Of a DNA stretch of 64,000 nucleotides, positions 9,049-16,731 are shown in pieces. Numbering within the stretch: the stretch's first letter is position 1; each line of letters begins with the position of its first letter. The notes beneath the pieces are model-generated. The model was not told where the DNA came from. It saw only the letters and a program-made list of their open reading frames with translations, and ran no database searches. Made by a program: the position numbers and the translations under genes. Origin of the DNA: Candidatus Amarolinea dominans (lineage in GTDB: Bacteria > Chloroflexota > Anaerolineae > SSC4 > Amarolineaceae); the NCBI GenBank assembly GCA_016719785.1, contig JADJYJ010000031.1:282630-346629 (forward strand), in the 5' to 3' direction.

Positions 9049-9965
9049 AAAGAAAGCCTCTTCTGACGATAGCCATCTCCAAGTTGAACATCAAGCGGTG
9101 GAAGATTCCTGGAGGGGGCGTCTGGATCATAGACGGGTCGCTCCATCGGCCGGATGCGTAACTGACCGGCTTCGGCCAGCCTCACCCTTTCCCTGGCAAT
9201 CTCCACGTACTTGGGCATGATTTCGGCGCCAATCGCTTTGCGCTGATGGATCAGGGCCGCCAGCGCTGTCGTACCCGCGCCCATGAAGGGATCGAGCACC
9301 CAATCGCCGGGGTCGGTCATGGCCAGCACGAGACGTTCGATCAGTTCGACCGGAAACTGGCAGGGATGCGCGGTTTTCTCCACATGGTTGGCCTTGACAT
9401 TCGGAATTTCCCACACATCGCCTGGGTTCTTGCCCAACGGATTGCCCGACAGTTCCCCGCGTCTCGGGCCTTTGAAATACTTCTTGCCCGGATATTTCTG
9501 CGGCACGCGCACCGCATCCAGATGAAAGGTGTAGGTGTCCGACCCGGTGAACCACAGCAGAACTTCGTAGCGACCAGAGAATCGGCGCGTGGCGTGCAGT
9601 CCATGACCATAGTGCCAGATGATGCGGTTGCGCATTCGCATACCAAGCGCCTCGAAGATCGGGTACAGCTTGACGTCGAGTGGGATGATCTGGCCGTTGT
9701 CCACGTAATTGCCTACCTGCCAGCAGATGCTTCCCTGCGGGTGGAGCACGCGCACACATTCCGTAATCACGCGGCGCTGCTGGTCGAGATAGGAGGTCAG
9801 ACTCAGGCGCCGTTCGTACTCTTTGCCGAGATTGTACGGCGGCGAGGTGACAATCAGTTTGACCGATTGGCCAGGCAGTTGGGGCAGCAGTTCCAGGCAG
9901 TCGCCGGGAAAAAGCACAAAATCGGCCTGTTCCTGAAATGTTGACGTAATTTTTACTGCGGTCAT
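9045..9965 (-). CDS. Site-specific DNA methyltransferase, beta-type order (N4-cytosine or N6-adenine)
   Basis: 306 residues. Catalytic motif IV is TSPPYN (residues 40-45) and the AdoMet-binding motif I is DPFMGAGTT (about 224-232), so the order is IV then I, as in beta-class amino-methyltransferases. The S/TPPY version of motif IV is found in both N4-C and N6-A enzymes. No restriction endonuclease is recognisable on either side: downstream is an alpha/beta hydrolase (4-bp overlap) and divergently upstream a small toxin-antitoxin-like module, so it looks solitary. Recognition site cannot be inferred. Confidence 0.88.
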   Translation of the reverse strand: MTAVKITSTFQEQADFVLFPGDCLELLPQLPGQSVKLIVTSPPYNLGKEYERRLSLTSYLDQQRRVITECVRVLHPQGSICWQVGNYVDNGQIIPLDVKLYPIFEALGMRMRNRIIWHYGHGLHATRRFSGRYEVLLWFTGSDTYTFHLDAVRVPQKYPGKKYFKGPRRGELSGNPLGKNPGDVWEIPNVKANHVEKTAHPCQFPVELIERLVLAMTDPGDWVLDPFMGAGTTALAALIHQRKAIGAEIMPKYVEIARERVRLAEAGQLRIRPMERPVYDPDAPSRNLPPLDVQLGDGYRQKRLSL

Positions 9966-10055
9966 ATCAAAACCTGATCCTGGTGAGTATCAAGCGTGGA
10001 TTATACCATAGGGCTGCTTGAAATACAGATAGGTCTTGACAGAGACGAAGACCGG

Positions 10056-10253
10056 ATGTACACTGCCTTCGATGATGACCTGGAAGGCTTGCTGCTGGCC
10101 CGGTCGTCGCGCTTCCAGCAGCTTTTGATGCGCTCGCGGGAGAGTATCGGCCTCGGCAAGGGCTTGTCGCGCGATGACTTCTGGTGGGCAATTGTCGAAC
10201 GCACGGCAGACAAGTACGATCATGATGATACACGAGATTATCTGGCCCGTTGA
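10056..10253 (+). CDS. Small hypothetical protein ahead of BrnT-like toxin gene
   Basis: 65 residues from ATG 10056; the frame is open further back to a GTG at 9996, which would run into the divergent methyltransferase promoter. The sequence (RSSRFQQLLMRSRESIGLGKG, SRDDFWWAIVERTADKY) resembles short helical proteins found in cyanobacteria and Chloroflexota next to toxin-antitoxin genes. Its 3' end overlaps the start of the BrnT-like gene by about 32 bp in another frame, which argues for coupled expression. Function unknown; a third component or accessory antitoxin is possible. Confidence 0.5.
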   Translation: MYTAFDDDLEGLLLARSSRFQQLLMRSRESIGLGKGLSRDDFWWAIVERTADKYDHDDTRDYLAR

Positions 10254-10506
10254 CCGAATTGATCACATTGCGGCGCACGGTGTCTTGCCGCAGGAATTTG
10301 AAGAGGTTTGCTTCAACCGTTCCTTGGTGTTACGGTCGAAGGCGTTCGGAGCCAACCCAGTCTATCATGTGCTTGGGCAAACAGCAGAAGGACGCTATTT
10401 GTTGTGTATTGTGATACTATTCCCTGACGGCAAAGGATTTCCGGTTACTGCGCGACCCATGACGCTCAAGGAAGAAAGGCGATATCGAGAATGGAAACGA
10501 CGCTGA
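10222..10506 (+). CDS. BrnT-like type II toxin
   Basis: About 94 residues from ATG 10222 (a second ATG follows directly). The sequence carries the BrnT hallmarks: WPVDRIDHIAAHGVLPQEFEEV at the N-terminus, YHVLGQTAEGRYLLCIVIL in the middle and VTARPMTLKEERRYREWKR at the end, the latter containing the Arg/Glu residues of the RelE-like ribonuclease fold. BrnT toxins cleave RNA and are neutralised by a downstream BrnA partner. The gene overlaps its putative antitoxin by 16 bp. Confidence 0.75.
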   Translation: MMIHEIIWPVDRIDHIAAHGVLPQEFEEVCFNRSLVLRSKAFGANPVYHVLGQTAEGRYLLCIVILFPDGKGFPVTARPMTLKEERRYREWKRR

Positions 10507-10799
10507 ATACCAGGTTCATTCCGCAAATGGACTCGATAGAACAGTTAGCTGAGTTTTGGGATTTTCATGATGTAACTGACTTCGAAGATGGTTTGGAAGA
10601 GGTTACGGAATTGGTGTTCGAGCGACTCGATAAGAAAACCGTCAGGATAGATCTGCCAGAAAAGGAGTTCGAGGTGCTCGAACAGATTGCCGGGGAACGC
10701 AAGATGGACACGATCACCCTGGTTCGAGAATGGGTCTTGGAAAAGCTCTATTACACAGAGTTGATGCGCAGAGCCGTCAGGGAGTTCCACGCGTCATAG
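10491..10799 (+). CDS. BrnA/CopG-like antitoxin
   Basis: 102 residues. It shows the CopG-type antitoxin layout that accompanies BrnT: an acidic N-terminal segment with AEFWDFHDVTDFED, then a beta strand (KTVRIDLPEKEFEVLEQIA) and helix-turn-helix-like segment (TITLVREWVLEKLYY) of a ribbon-helix-helix DNA-binding fold. It is expected to bind the toxin and repress the module promoter. It overlaps the toxin gene and is followed by an intrinsic terminator, which closes the module. Confidence 0.75.
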   Translation: METTLNTRFIPQMDSIEQLAEFWDFHDVTDFEDGLEEVTELVFERLDKKTVRIDLPEKEFEVLEQIAGERKMDTITLVREWVLEKLYYTELMRRAVREFHAS

Positions 10800-10843
10800 G
10801 GAGATGACTGTCGCGGCTTCGCAAGGTAATTGAACAAAGACAG

Positions 10844-10877
10844 GACCGGGTTTCGCTCAGAAGCCCGGTCTTGTTTT
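10844..10877 (+). terminator. Intrinsic terminator of the toxin-antitoxin module
   Basis: GACCGGG at 10844-10850 pairs with CCCGGTC at 10864-10870, followed by TTGTTTTT. It lies 45 bp after the antitoxin stop and before the convergent SHOCT-like gene. Confidence 0.75.
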
Positions 10878-10908
10878 TCTGCAACCGCCTGCCGGACTCG
10901 AACCCGAC

Positions 10909-12195
10909 TCAGGCGGGCAGGGCTTCGAGCAGCATCTCGCCCTGCTCAGGCGTGATCTTGCCCTGCTCGATCATCTGCAGCACCAGCAGCCGCTCCTGGC
11001 TGAGATGACCATTGCCCGACCGGTCGGCCTGCGCCGCGGGCGTGATCGGCGCTGACGGCGGTATCGGCGGCGTTGGCGGAACCGGCGGATGCATGGTCAC
11101 GTGAACCCCCGGCCGGTAGGCCTGGCGGCGTTCCGCCTGGCGGGCCATGCGCTCAGCCTGCTGCTGCGCACGTTCGGCCGCACGCACATTGCGCTTGAGA
11201 CCGCTCCAATCAATGTCGGTCATGGCGTCCTTGATCTGACGGCCAATGCCTGCGAAATCGGCCGCGGCCAGGCTGCTGCGCACCTGCTCGGCGATGGTCG
11301 CGCCCAGGTTGCTCAGTTGTGCGCCGAGGTGATTCAGGTTCTCGGTCAATTCATCGGCGTCGAAGTCATAGCTGGCCGCGGTCACACGATCGCCGGCCGC
11401 GACCAGCACTTCGGCGCCGCCCTCCTGCGCCGGGTTAGGCGCCTGGCTGCGGATCTCCTCCCAGGCCGGCAGGGCCACCCAGCCGCCGTGACCTTCCAGC
11501 CGGTGCAGCGCCAGCGGGCCGTTCAACACCAGGGCCAGGCTGTCCCAGGCGCGCACGTGAATCTGCTGACCGGATGTCGCCCGCCCACGAATGACCGCGT
11601 CGCTGCCAACCGTGTTCACGTGCAGGTTGCCGCCCACGTTGGTGGCCGCAAAGTCTTTCTTGATGCTGTCAATCTCAACGTTGCCTTGAATGTTGGTCAG
11701 CGCCACATCGCCGCCCACAGTCTCGACCTTGACGCTGCCGGCCTGGCTGATGGAGAGGTCGTCGCCTACTGAACCGAGGATTACTTCCTGTACCCCGCGC
11801 AGACTGGCGTCGCCATCCACAGAGGTCACCTGCAAGCGCTGTACTTCCTGGGCGGACAGATCGCCCTGCATGCGCCCAATCGTCACCGGGCCGCAATGCT
11901 TGATGCTGACATCATCGGGCGCTGCCTCCACCCGCACCTGGCCTTGCAAACTGCGCAGACTCAGGTCATCACCCAGCCGGGCAATCAACAGGTCGAGGTG
12001 CGCGGGCGCCTCGACCTCAGCATCTTCAGCCAGGCGCAGCACGACCCCGGCGTCGGTGGTCTCCAGGATCGGCTTCTCATCGCACGCCACACTGAGGTTG
12101 CGCCGCTCACTGCCGCGCACCGCCAACTCATCGTTGGCATAGATCGTCAACTGACTAATTCCCTCTGGCAGGGAAAACTCGAAACGGTCTGACAT
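10909..12195 (-). CDS. Adhesin-like beta-repeat protein with C-terminal SHOCT-like domain
   Basis: 428 residues from ATG 12195 (AGGAG 8 bp upstream; a GTG 9 bp further back is too close to the ribosome site). Residues 1-240 are strand-rich with repeats such as LGDDLSLRSLQG, SVDGDASLRGVQ, SVGDDLSISQAG and TVGGDVALTNIQG, the pattern of a DUF4097-type beta-helical domain. A charged middle with NVRAAERAQQQAERMARQAERR may be coiled coil, then a Pro-rich linker, then ERLLVLQMIEQGKITPEQGEMLLEAL, a SHOCT/YvlB-like bilobed domain. It follows the DUF2089 gene by 43 bp. Related pairs act in envelope-stress regulation in Firmicutes; that role here is inference. Confidence 0.65.
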   Translation of the reverse strand: MSDRFEFSLPEGISQLTIYANDELAVRGSERRNLSVACDEKPILETTDAGVVLRLAEDAEVEAPAHLDLLIARLGDDLSLRSLQGQVRVEAAPDDVSIKHCGPVTIGRMQGDLSAQEVQRLQVTSVDGDASLRGVQEVILGSVGDDLSISQAGSVKVETVGGDVALTNIQGNVEIDSIKKDFAATNVGGNLHVNTVGSDAVIRGRATSGQQIHVRAWDSLALVLNGPLALHRLEGHGGWVALPAWEEIRSQAPNPAQEGGAEVLVAAGDRVTAASYDFDADELTENLNHLGAQLSNLGATIAEQVRSSLAAADFAGIGRQIKDAMTDIDWSGLKRNVRAAERAQQQAERMARQAERRQAYRPGVHVTMHPPVPPTPPIPPSAPITPAAQADRSGNGHLSQERLLVLQMIEQGKITPEQGEMLLEALPA

Positions 12196-12238
12196 TTCAT
12201 TCACTCCTTATGACTGCTCTGCTTGTTCCTGACAGGTT

Positions 12239-12607
12239 CTATCCACGATTGATCTGCTGCAGGGCCTCTTCGGCGCTCAACTCGCCTGCCGCCAGCTTGC
12301 GCAGAACCTCTTGCCGTTCGCTGCTCTGCGCAGCCCGCGGCGCCGGTTTCACCCCCAACGCCGTCACAATGTCCAACAACTGGGCACGCGCCGCCGGGTA
12401 GGTGAGCTTCAGCTCCTCCGCCACCCAGGTGATCTTGCCCTCGTTGCGCAGGAACACCTCCACGAAATGGACCTGCTCGCTGCTCAACTTCTCCAGCCCG
12501 CTGCGCTCGAAACGCCCCTCCACGGCCGTCCCACACGTGGGACAACTCAGCCGCGTCGTCTGCATATCCGCCGCGCACACCGGGCAGGCATGTGGTGCTC
12601 TGTACAT
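12239..12607 (-). CDS. DUF2089 family zinc-ribbon/HTH protein
   Basis: 122 residues, start ATG 12607 with GGAGAGAGGA upstream. Zinc ribbon CPVCAADM ... CPTCG (about residues 8-26) is followed by a helix-turn-helix-like segment KITWVAEELKLTYPAARAQLLDIV and a C-terminal SHOCT-like tail (EVLRKLAAGELSAEEALQQINRG). DUF2089 proteins are predicted transcriptional regulators often paired with DUF4097/SHOCT proteins, exactly as here. The gene has its own consensus promoter and probably controls its operon. Confidence 0.8.
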   Translation of the reverse strand: MYRAPHACPVCAADMQTTRLSCPTCGTAVEGRFERSGLEKLSSEQVHFVEVFLRNEGKITWVAEELKLTYPAARAQLLDIVTALGVKPAPRAAQSSERQEVLRKLAAGELSAEEALQQINRG

Positions 12608-12674
12608 TCCTCTCTCCTCCCGTTACAATCACTCGGTAAAAAACATATGTTTTTCATTTATTAAATCTGATTTA

Positions 12675-12703
12675 ATAATACAGCAAACGGATTGATTTGT
12701 CAA
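12675..12703 (-). promoter_or_regulatory. Consensus sigma70-type promoter of the DUF2089 operon
   Basis: On the minus strand TTGACA (12703-12698), a 17-bp spacer and TATTAT (12680-12675). A perfect 16-bp palindrome, AAAAACATATGTTTTT (12639-12654), sits just after the expected transcription start and could be an operator. Confidence 0.75.
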
Positions 12704-12752
12704 GAATCTGTTTTGTGTTTTTCAATCAGATTCATCAAAACAAAAAACTGAT

Positions 12753-12820
12753 CTTTGTGTCCCTGTGTCCCCGTGTGAGCCAGCAAAGATTTCCCACACC
12801 GGGACACAGGGAACGCAAAG
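12753..12820. repeat. Imperfect inverted repeat
   Basis: CCCTGTGTCCCCGTGTG (about 12761-12777) faces CACACCGGGACACAGGG (about 12794-12810), with flanking CTTTG/CAAAG also paired. It directly adjoins the 151-bp element that starts at 12824. It could be a repeat of its own or a transcriptional stop for the region; no U-tract is seen. Confidence 0.5.
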
Positions 12821-12823
12821 GAG

Positions 12824-12974
12824 GTAACTGCTGGGTCTGCCTGGAATTCAGACAGGATTCACAGGATTGACAGGATATTCGAACTCTCGTGCCGATAGTT
12901 TTGCACACCACAGAGCAAGAATCCTGTACATCCTGTTCATCCTGTCCAAATCGGCCTGCAGGGTGAGCAGTTAC
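12824..12974. mobile_element. 151-bp MITE-like element, copy A
   Basis: Begins GTAACTGCT and ends AGCAGTTAC (9-bp perfect termini, with imperfect pairing further in). It is base-for-base the reverse complement of the segment at 37741-37891. Inside are short direct repeats of the GACAGGATTCACAGGATT type at one end and their inverted counterparts at the other. It encodes nothing. No clear target duplication is visible at this copy (flanks CAAAGGAG and CAGAGAAT). Confidence 0.8.
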
Positions 12975-13074
12975 CAGAGAATTCTTCTTGGTGTCTCACC
13001 GTCCCTTCGCGTTTCTCCCCGGCCTGTGGTACAATCAGCCGCATCCGATTTGTTTTGTCCGAAGGAGCTACCGC

Positions 13075-14994
13075 TTGTCTCGCAACATCTACCTGGAAGA
13101 TATCAGCCTGGAAGAAGCCATTGACCGCTGGCAGCGCGCGCTCTGCGCGGCCGGGCTGGATCAACCTCTGCCCGGTGAATGGGTGGCCCTGCCCCAGGCG
13201 CTCGGCCGCGTGACCGCGGAGCCGGTGTGGGCGCTGACCTCCGCGCCGCACTATCACGCCGCGGCCATGGATGGCTACGCGGTGCGCGCCGCGGAGACCC
13301 TGGGCGCCCTGGAAACCAGCCCCCGGCGTTTGGCGGCGCCGGCCCAGGCCATCTACGTGGACACCGGCAACGCCATCCCCGCCGGCTTCGACGCGGTGGT
13401 GATGATCGAACAGGTGCATGTCCTGGAAGATGGCGTGTCCATCGCCATCCTGGCGGCCGTGGCCCCCTGGCAGCATGTGCGCCCCATGGGCGAGGATATG
13501 GTGACCGGCGAATTGGTGCTACCCGCCAACCATCGTCTGCGTCCGCAGGACCTGGGCGCCGCGGCCGGCTGCGGGCATACCCAGGTGTTCGTGCGCCGGC
13601 GGCCGCGTGTCGCCATTCAGCCTACCGGCAGCGAGTTGGTGCTGCCGGGCAGCGATTTGAAGCCAGGCGATGTGATCGAGTACAACTCGCTGGTGCTGGC
13701 CGGCATGGCGACGGAGTGGGGCGCTGAAGTCGTGCGCCTGCCGCCGCTGCCCGATGACGTCGCGCAGATCAAGGCATCCATCCTGGCCGCGCTGGCCGAG
13801 CACGATTTGGTGGTGGTCAATGCCGGTTCCGCGGCCGGTTCGCACGATTTTACCGCGGACATTTTCCGTGAAATCGGCAGCGTGCAGGTGCATGGCATTG
13901 CCATGCGCCCCGGCCACCCGGTGATTTTGGGCGTGGCCCAGGGCAAGGCAGTGGCCGGCATTCCCGGCTACCCTGCCAGCGCCATCGTCGCCTTCGACCT
14001 GCTGATCAAGCCGCTGCTGGCACGCTGGCAGGGGCAACTGCCACCCCAACGCCCCACCCTGACCGCCAACCTGACGCGCAAGGTGCTCTCCCCCATGGGC
14101 GAAGACGAGTTCATGCGCGTGACCGTGGGCAAGGTCGCTGACCGCTTCGTCGCGACGCCGATGCAGCGCGGCGCGGGCGTGATCATGTCCCTGGTCAAGG
14201 CGGATGGCATCGTGCGGGTGCCGCGCTTCAGCGAAGGCTATCCGCCCGGCGCCGAGGTGACGGTGGAGCTGCTGCGCCAGCGTAGCGAGATCGAAAACAC
14301 CATCGTCGCCATCGGCAGCCATGACCTGACCCTCGACGTGCTGGCCGACTACCTGCGTCGCCGTCACCCCCATTTGACCCTGTCGTCGTCCAATGTCGGT
14401 TCCTACGGCGGGCTGCTGGCGCTGGCGCGTGGCGAAGCCCACCTGGCCGGCTCGCACCTGCTGGACGAGGCGACCGGCGAGTACAATGTCAGCTACGTGG
14501 CCGAGCAGCTGCCTGGCGTGCCGGTGGTGTTGCTCGGCTTTGTGCAGCGCACGCAAGGGCTGATCGTGCCCGCAGGCAATCCCAAAGGCATTAGGACGTT
14601 GCACGACCTGGCGCGGCCCGATGTGGTCTTCATCAATCGTCAGCGCGGCGCGGGCACGCGTGTCCTGCTCGATTACCGGCTCAAGCAGGCAGGCATCGCC
14701 CCGCGTCAGATTCAAGGCTATGCGCGCCAGGAATTTACACACCTGGCCGTGGCCGCGGCCGTCAAGAGTGGCGCGGCCGACTGCACCCTGGGCATTCTGG
14801 CCGCCGCGCGCGCCCTGGAACTCGATTTCATCCCCCTGGCCGAAGAGCGCTATGATCTGGTGATGACGCAGGCCACCTACGAGAGCACGCTGCTGCAACC
14901 GCTGCTGGCGGTCATCCGCAGCGACGAGCTGGCCGCGGCCGTGATGCGCCTGGGCGGCTACCGCACCCCAGACCTGGGGCGGGTTCTGGGATGA
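13075..14994 (+). CDS. moeA: MoeA-type molybdopterin molybdenumtransferase fused to a periplasmic-binding-like domain
   Basis: 639 residues from TTG 13075, chosen because GAAGGAG lies 7 bp upstream. Residues 1-400 are MoeA: AMDGYAV near residue 62, VDTGNAIPAGFDAVVMIEQ, TGSELV, the NAGSAAGSHDF loop and the GIPGYPASAIVAF signature near 298. MoeA inserts molybdate into adenylylated molybdopterin. Residues about 410-639 form a PBP-like domain (GSHDLTLDVLADYL, SSSNVGSYGGLLAL, RGAGTRVLLDY), a known fusion thought to bind molybdate or a cofactor intermediate. A Mo cofactor is needed by the molybdenum hydroxylase encoded at 41049-43394. The DUF1800 gene follows after 22 bp. Confidence 0.85.
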   Translation: MSRNIYLEDISLEEAIDRWQRALCAAGLDQPLPGEWVALPQALGRVTAEPVWALTSAPHYHAAAMDGYAVRAAETLGALETSPRRLAAPAQAIYVDTGNAIPAGFDAVVMIEQVHVLEDGVSIAILAAVAPWQHVRPMGEDMVTGELVLPANHRLRPQDLGAAAGCGHTQVFVRRRPRVAIQPTGSELVLPGSDLKPGDVIEYNSLVLAGMATEWGAEVVRLPPLPDDVAQIKASILAALAEHDLVVVNAGSAAGSHDFTADIFREIGSVQVHGIAMRPGHPVILGVAQGKAVAGIPGYPASAIVAFDLLIKPLLARWQGQLPPQRPTLTANLTRKVLSPMGEDEFMRVTVGKVADRFVATPMQRGAGVIMSLVKADGIVRVPRFSEGYPPGAEVTVELLRQRSEIENTIVAIGSHDLTLDVLADYLRRRHPHLTLSSSNVGSYGGLLALARGEAHLAGSHLLDEATGEYNVSYVAEQLPGVPVVLLGFVQRTQGLIVPAGNPKGIRTLHDLARPDVVFINRQRGAGTRVLLDYRLKQAGIAPRQIQGYARQEFTHLAVAAAVKSGAADCTLGILAAARALELDFIPLAEERYDLVMTQATYESTLLQPLLAVIRSDELAAAVMRLGGYRTPDLGRVLG

Positions 14995-15016
14995 GAGAGA
15001 AATCGGAGAAGAACCT

Positions 15017-16717
15017 ATGACACCGAACTTGCTGTCGCGTCGTGATTTTCTCAAGGGGGCCGCGGCCGGCGCCGTCCTGTTGGGGGGCGCGGATTGGATG
15101 TCTGGCCTGGATGAACGCCCGGCGCCGGACAGCCCGTGGGCGGCGTGGGCAGATCAACCGCTTACGCTCAGTCAGGCGGATGCCGGGCTGGATCCGGCAG
15201 TGGCAGCCGTCACGCGGCTCACATTCGGCCCGCGCCCTGCTGACCTGGCCCGCGTGCGCGAGATCGGCGTGGACGCGTGGATCGAAGAGCAGCTGCACCC
15301 CGAAACCATCGCCGATGAGGAGATGGACGCCACCCTGCTCCGCTTTCCGGCGCTGACCATGACGCTGACCGAGCTGGTGAACACCTACCATCTGCCGGCC
15401 GCGGGCGCGGGTGCGTCCAAACCGCCAGAGGACGACCCGCGCGACGACGAGCCGCCGCCGCCCAACACGGGCAATCCCGCGCCGCCGCGCTTTCCGCAAA
15501 CGGCCAATCGCGAACTGGTGAGCGCCACCATTCTGCGCGCCGCCTTCAGCCGCCGTCAGTTGTACGAACTGATGGTAGACTTCTGGTCGAACCACTTCAA
15601 CATCTACGTGCTCAAAGAAGCCAATCGGATGTTCAAGATCGTAGACGATCGCGAGGTCATTCGCAAACACGCCCTGGGCAAGTTCAGCGATCTGCTGCAG
15701 GCCAGCGCCAAAAGCCCGGCCATGCTCGTCTACCTGGACAATCTCTCCAACAAGGCCGGCGTGGCGCAGGAAAACTACGCGCGCGAGCTGTTGGAACTGC
15801 ACACCCTGGGCGTGACCGGCGGCTACACGCAGACCGACGTGCAGGAGGCGGCGCGGGTGCTGACCGGCTGGACCGTGCGCCAGATCAAGCGCGGCGTGCA
15901 GGGCGCGGGCGCCAACGTGGGCGAGTTCGTCTTCGATCCAACGACCCACGACAAGGGCGACAAAGTGGTCCTGGGCCTGAGGATCAAGGGCGGCGGTGTG
16001 GAGGAAGGGGAGCGCCTGTTGACGATGCTGGCGCGGCATCCGAGCACCGCCCAGTTCATCGCCAACAAACTGGTGCGCCGCTTTGTAGCCGATGATCCGC
16101 CGCCGGCCCTGGTTGGCCGCGTGGCAGCCACTTTTCTCGAGTCTGGCGGCGACATCCGCCAGGTGCTGGCTACGCTGCTGCGCTCGGCCGAGTTCAAAGC
16201 GGCCGGCGGACGCAAGATCAAACGGCCCCTGGAATATGCGACCTCCGTGGTGCGGGCGCTGGATATTCCGCCGTTCGGACCGGCGCCCAAAGCGCGCACG
16301 CTGTCATCCGCTGACGCGGTTGGCCCGCTACCCGCCAGTTTCAGCCAGCTTCTGTTCAACGCCCTGCTTGACATGGGGCAGGTCCCCTTCTACTGGCCGA
16401 CGCCGGATGGCTACCCGGACCAGGGCGCGGCCTGGATCAACACCGCCAACTTGCTGGCGCGCTGGAACCTGGCCCTGACGCTGACCTCAGGCAAGGGATC
16501 GGGCGCCTTGTTCAAGCCGGGCGCCCATGCCGGCAGCGCGGCGCTGAAAACCGCGCCAGAAGCCGTGGATTACTGGATCGAGCGCTTGCTGCATCGGCCG
16601 CTGCCCGCAGCCGCCCGCCAGCACTTGCTCGATCATGTGGGTAACGATGTCTCTGCCGCCGGCCAGCGCCAACTAATCGCCATGATTCTGGCGTCGCCTG
16701 CATTTCAGATGCGCTGA
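15017..16717 (+). CDS. DUF1800 family protein with Tat signal
   Basis: 566 residues. The N-terminus has a twin-arginine signal (SRRDFLKGAAAGAVLLGG, residues 7-24). The DUF1800 body follows: VTRLTFGPRPADLARVREIG, WIEEQL, LMVDFWSNHFNIY, ARELLELHTLGVTGGYTQ and FIANKLVRRFV. The protein is exported in folded form and almost always paired with a DUF1501 protein, as here, where the next gene starts at the stop codon. The biochemical role of the pair is not established. An acidic Pro-rich insert lies at about residues 134-160. Confidence 0.88.
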   Translation: MTPNLLSRRDFLKGAAAGAVLLGGADWMSGLDERPAPDSPWAAWADQPLTLSQADAGLDPAVAAVTRLTFGPRPADLARVREIGVDAWIEEQLHPETIADEEMDATLLRFPALTMTLTELVNTYHLPAAGAGASKPPEDDPRDDEPPPPNTGNPAPPRFPQTANRELVSATILRAAFSRRQLYELMVDFWSNHFNIYVLKEANRMFKIVDDREVIRKHALGKFSDLLQASAKSPAMLVYLDNLSNKAGVAQENYARELLELHTLGVTGGYTQTDVQEAARVLTGWTVRQIKRGVQGAGANVGEFVFDPTTHDKGDKVVLGLRIKGGGVEEGERLLTMLARHPSTAQFIANKLVRRFVADDPPPALVGRVAATFLESGGDIRQVLATLLRSAEFKAAGGRKIKRPLEYATSVVRALDIPPFGPAPKARTLSSADAVGPLPASFSQLLFNALLDMGQVPFYWPTPDGYPDQGAAWINTANLLARWNLALTLTSGKGSGALFKPGAHAGSAALKTAPEAVDYWIERLLHRPLPAAARQHLLDHVGNDVSAAGQRQLIAMILASPAFQMR

Positions 16718-16731
16718 TGAGAGGTGATGTG

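Noticed and set aside
10880..10910. A tRNA T-arm-like sequence (GGTTCGAGTCC on the minus strand) near 10890
   Set aside because: The stem does not pair properly at the required spacing, and no acceptor, D or anticodon arm can be found; it overlaps the stop of the SHOCT-like gene.
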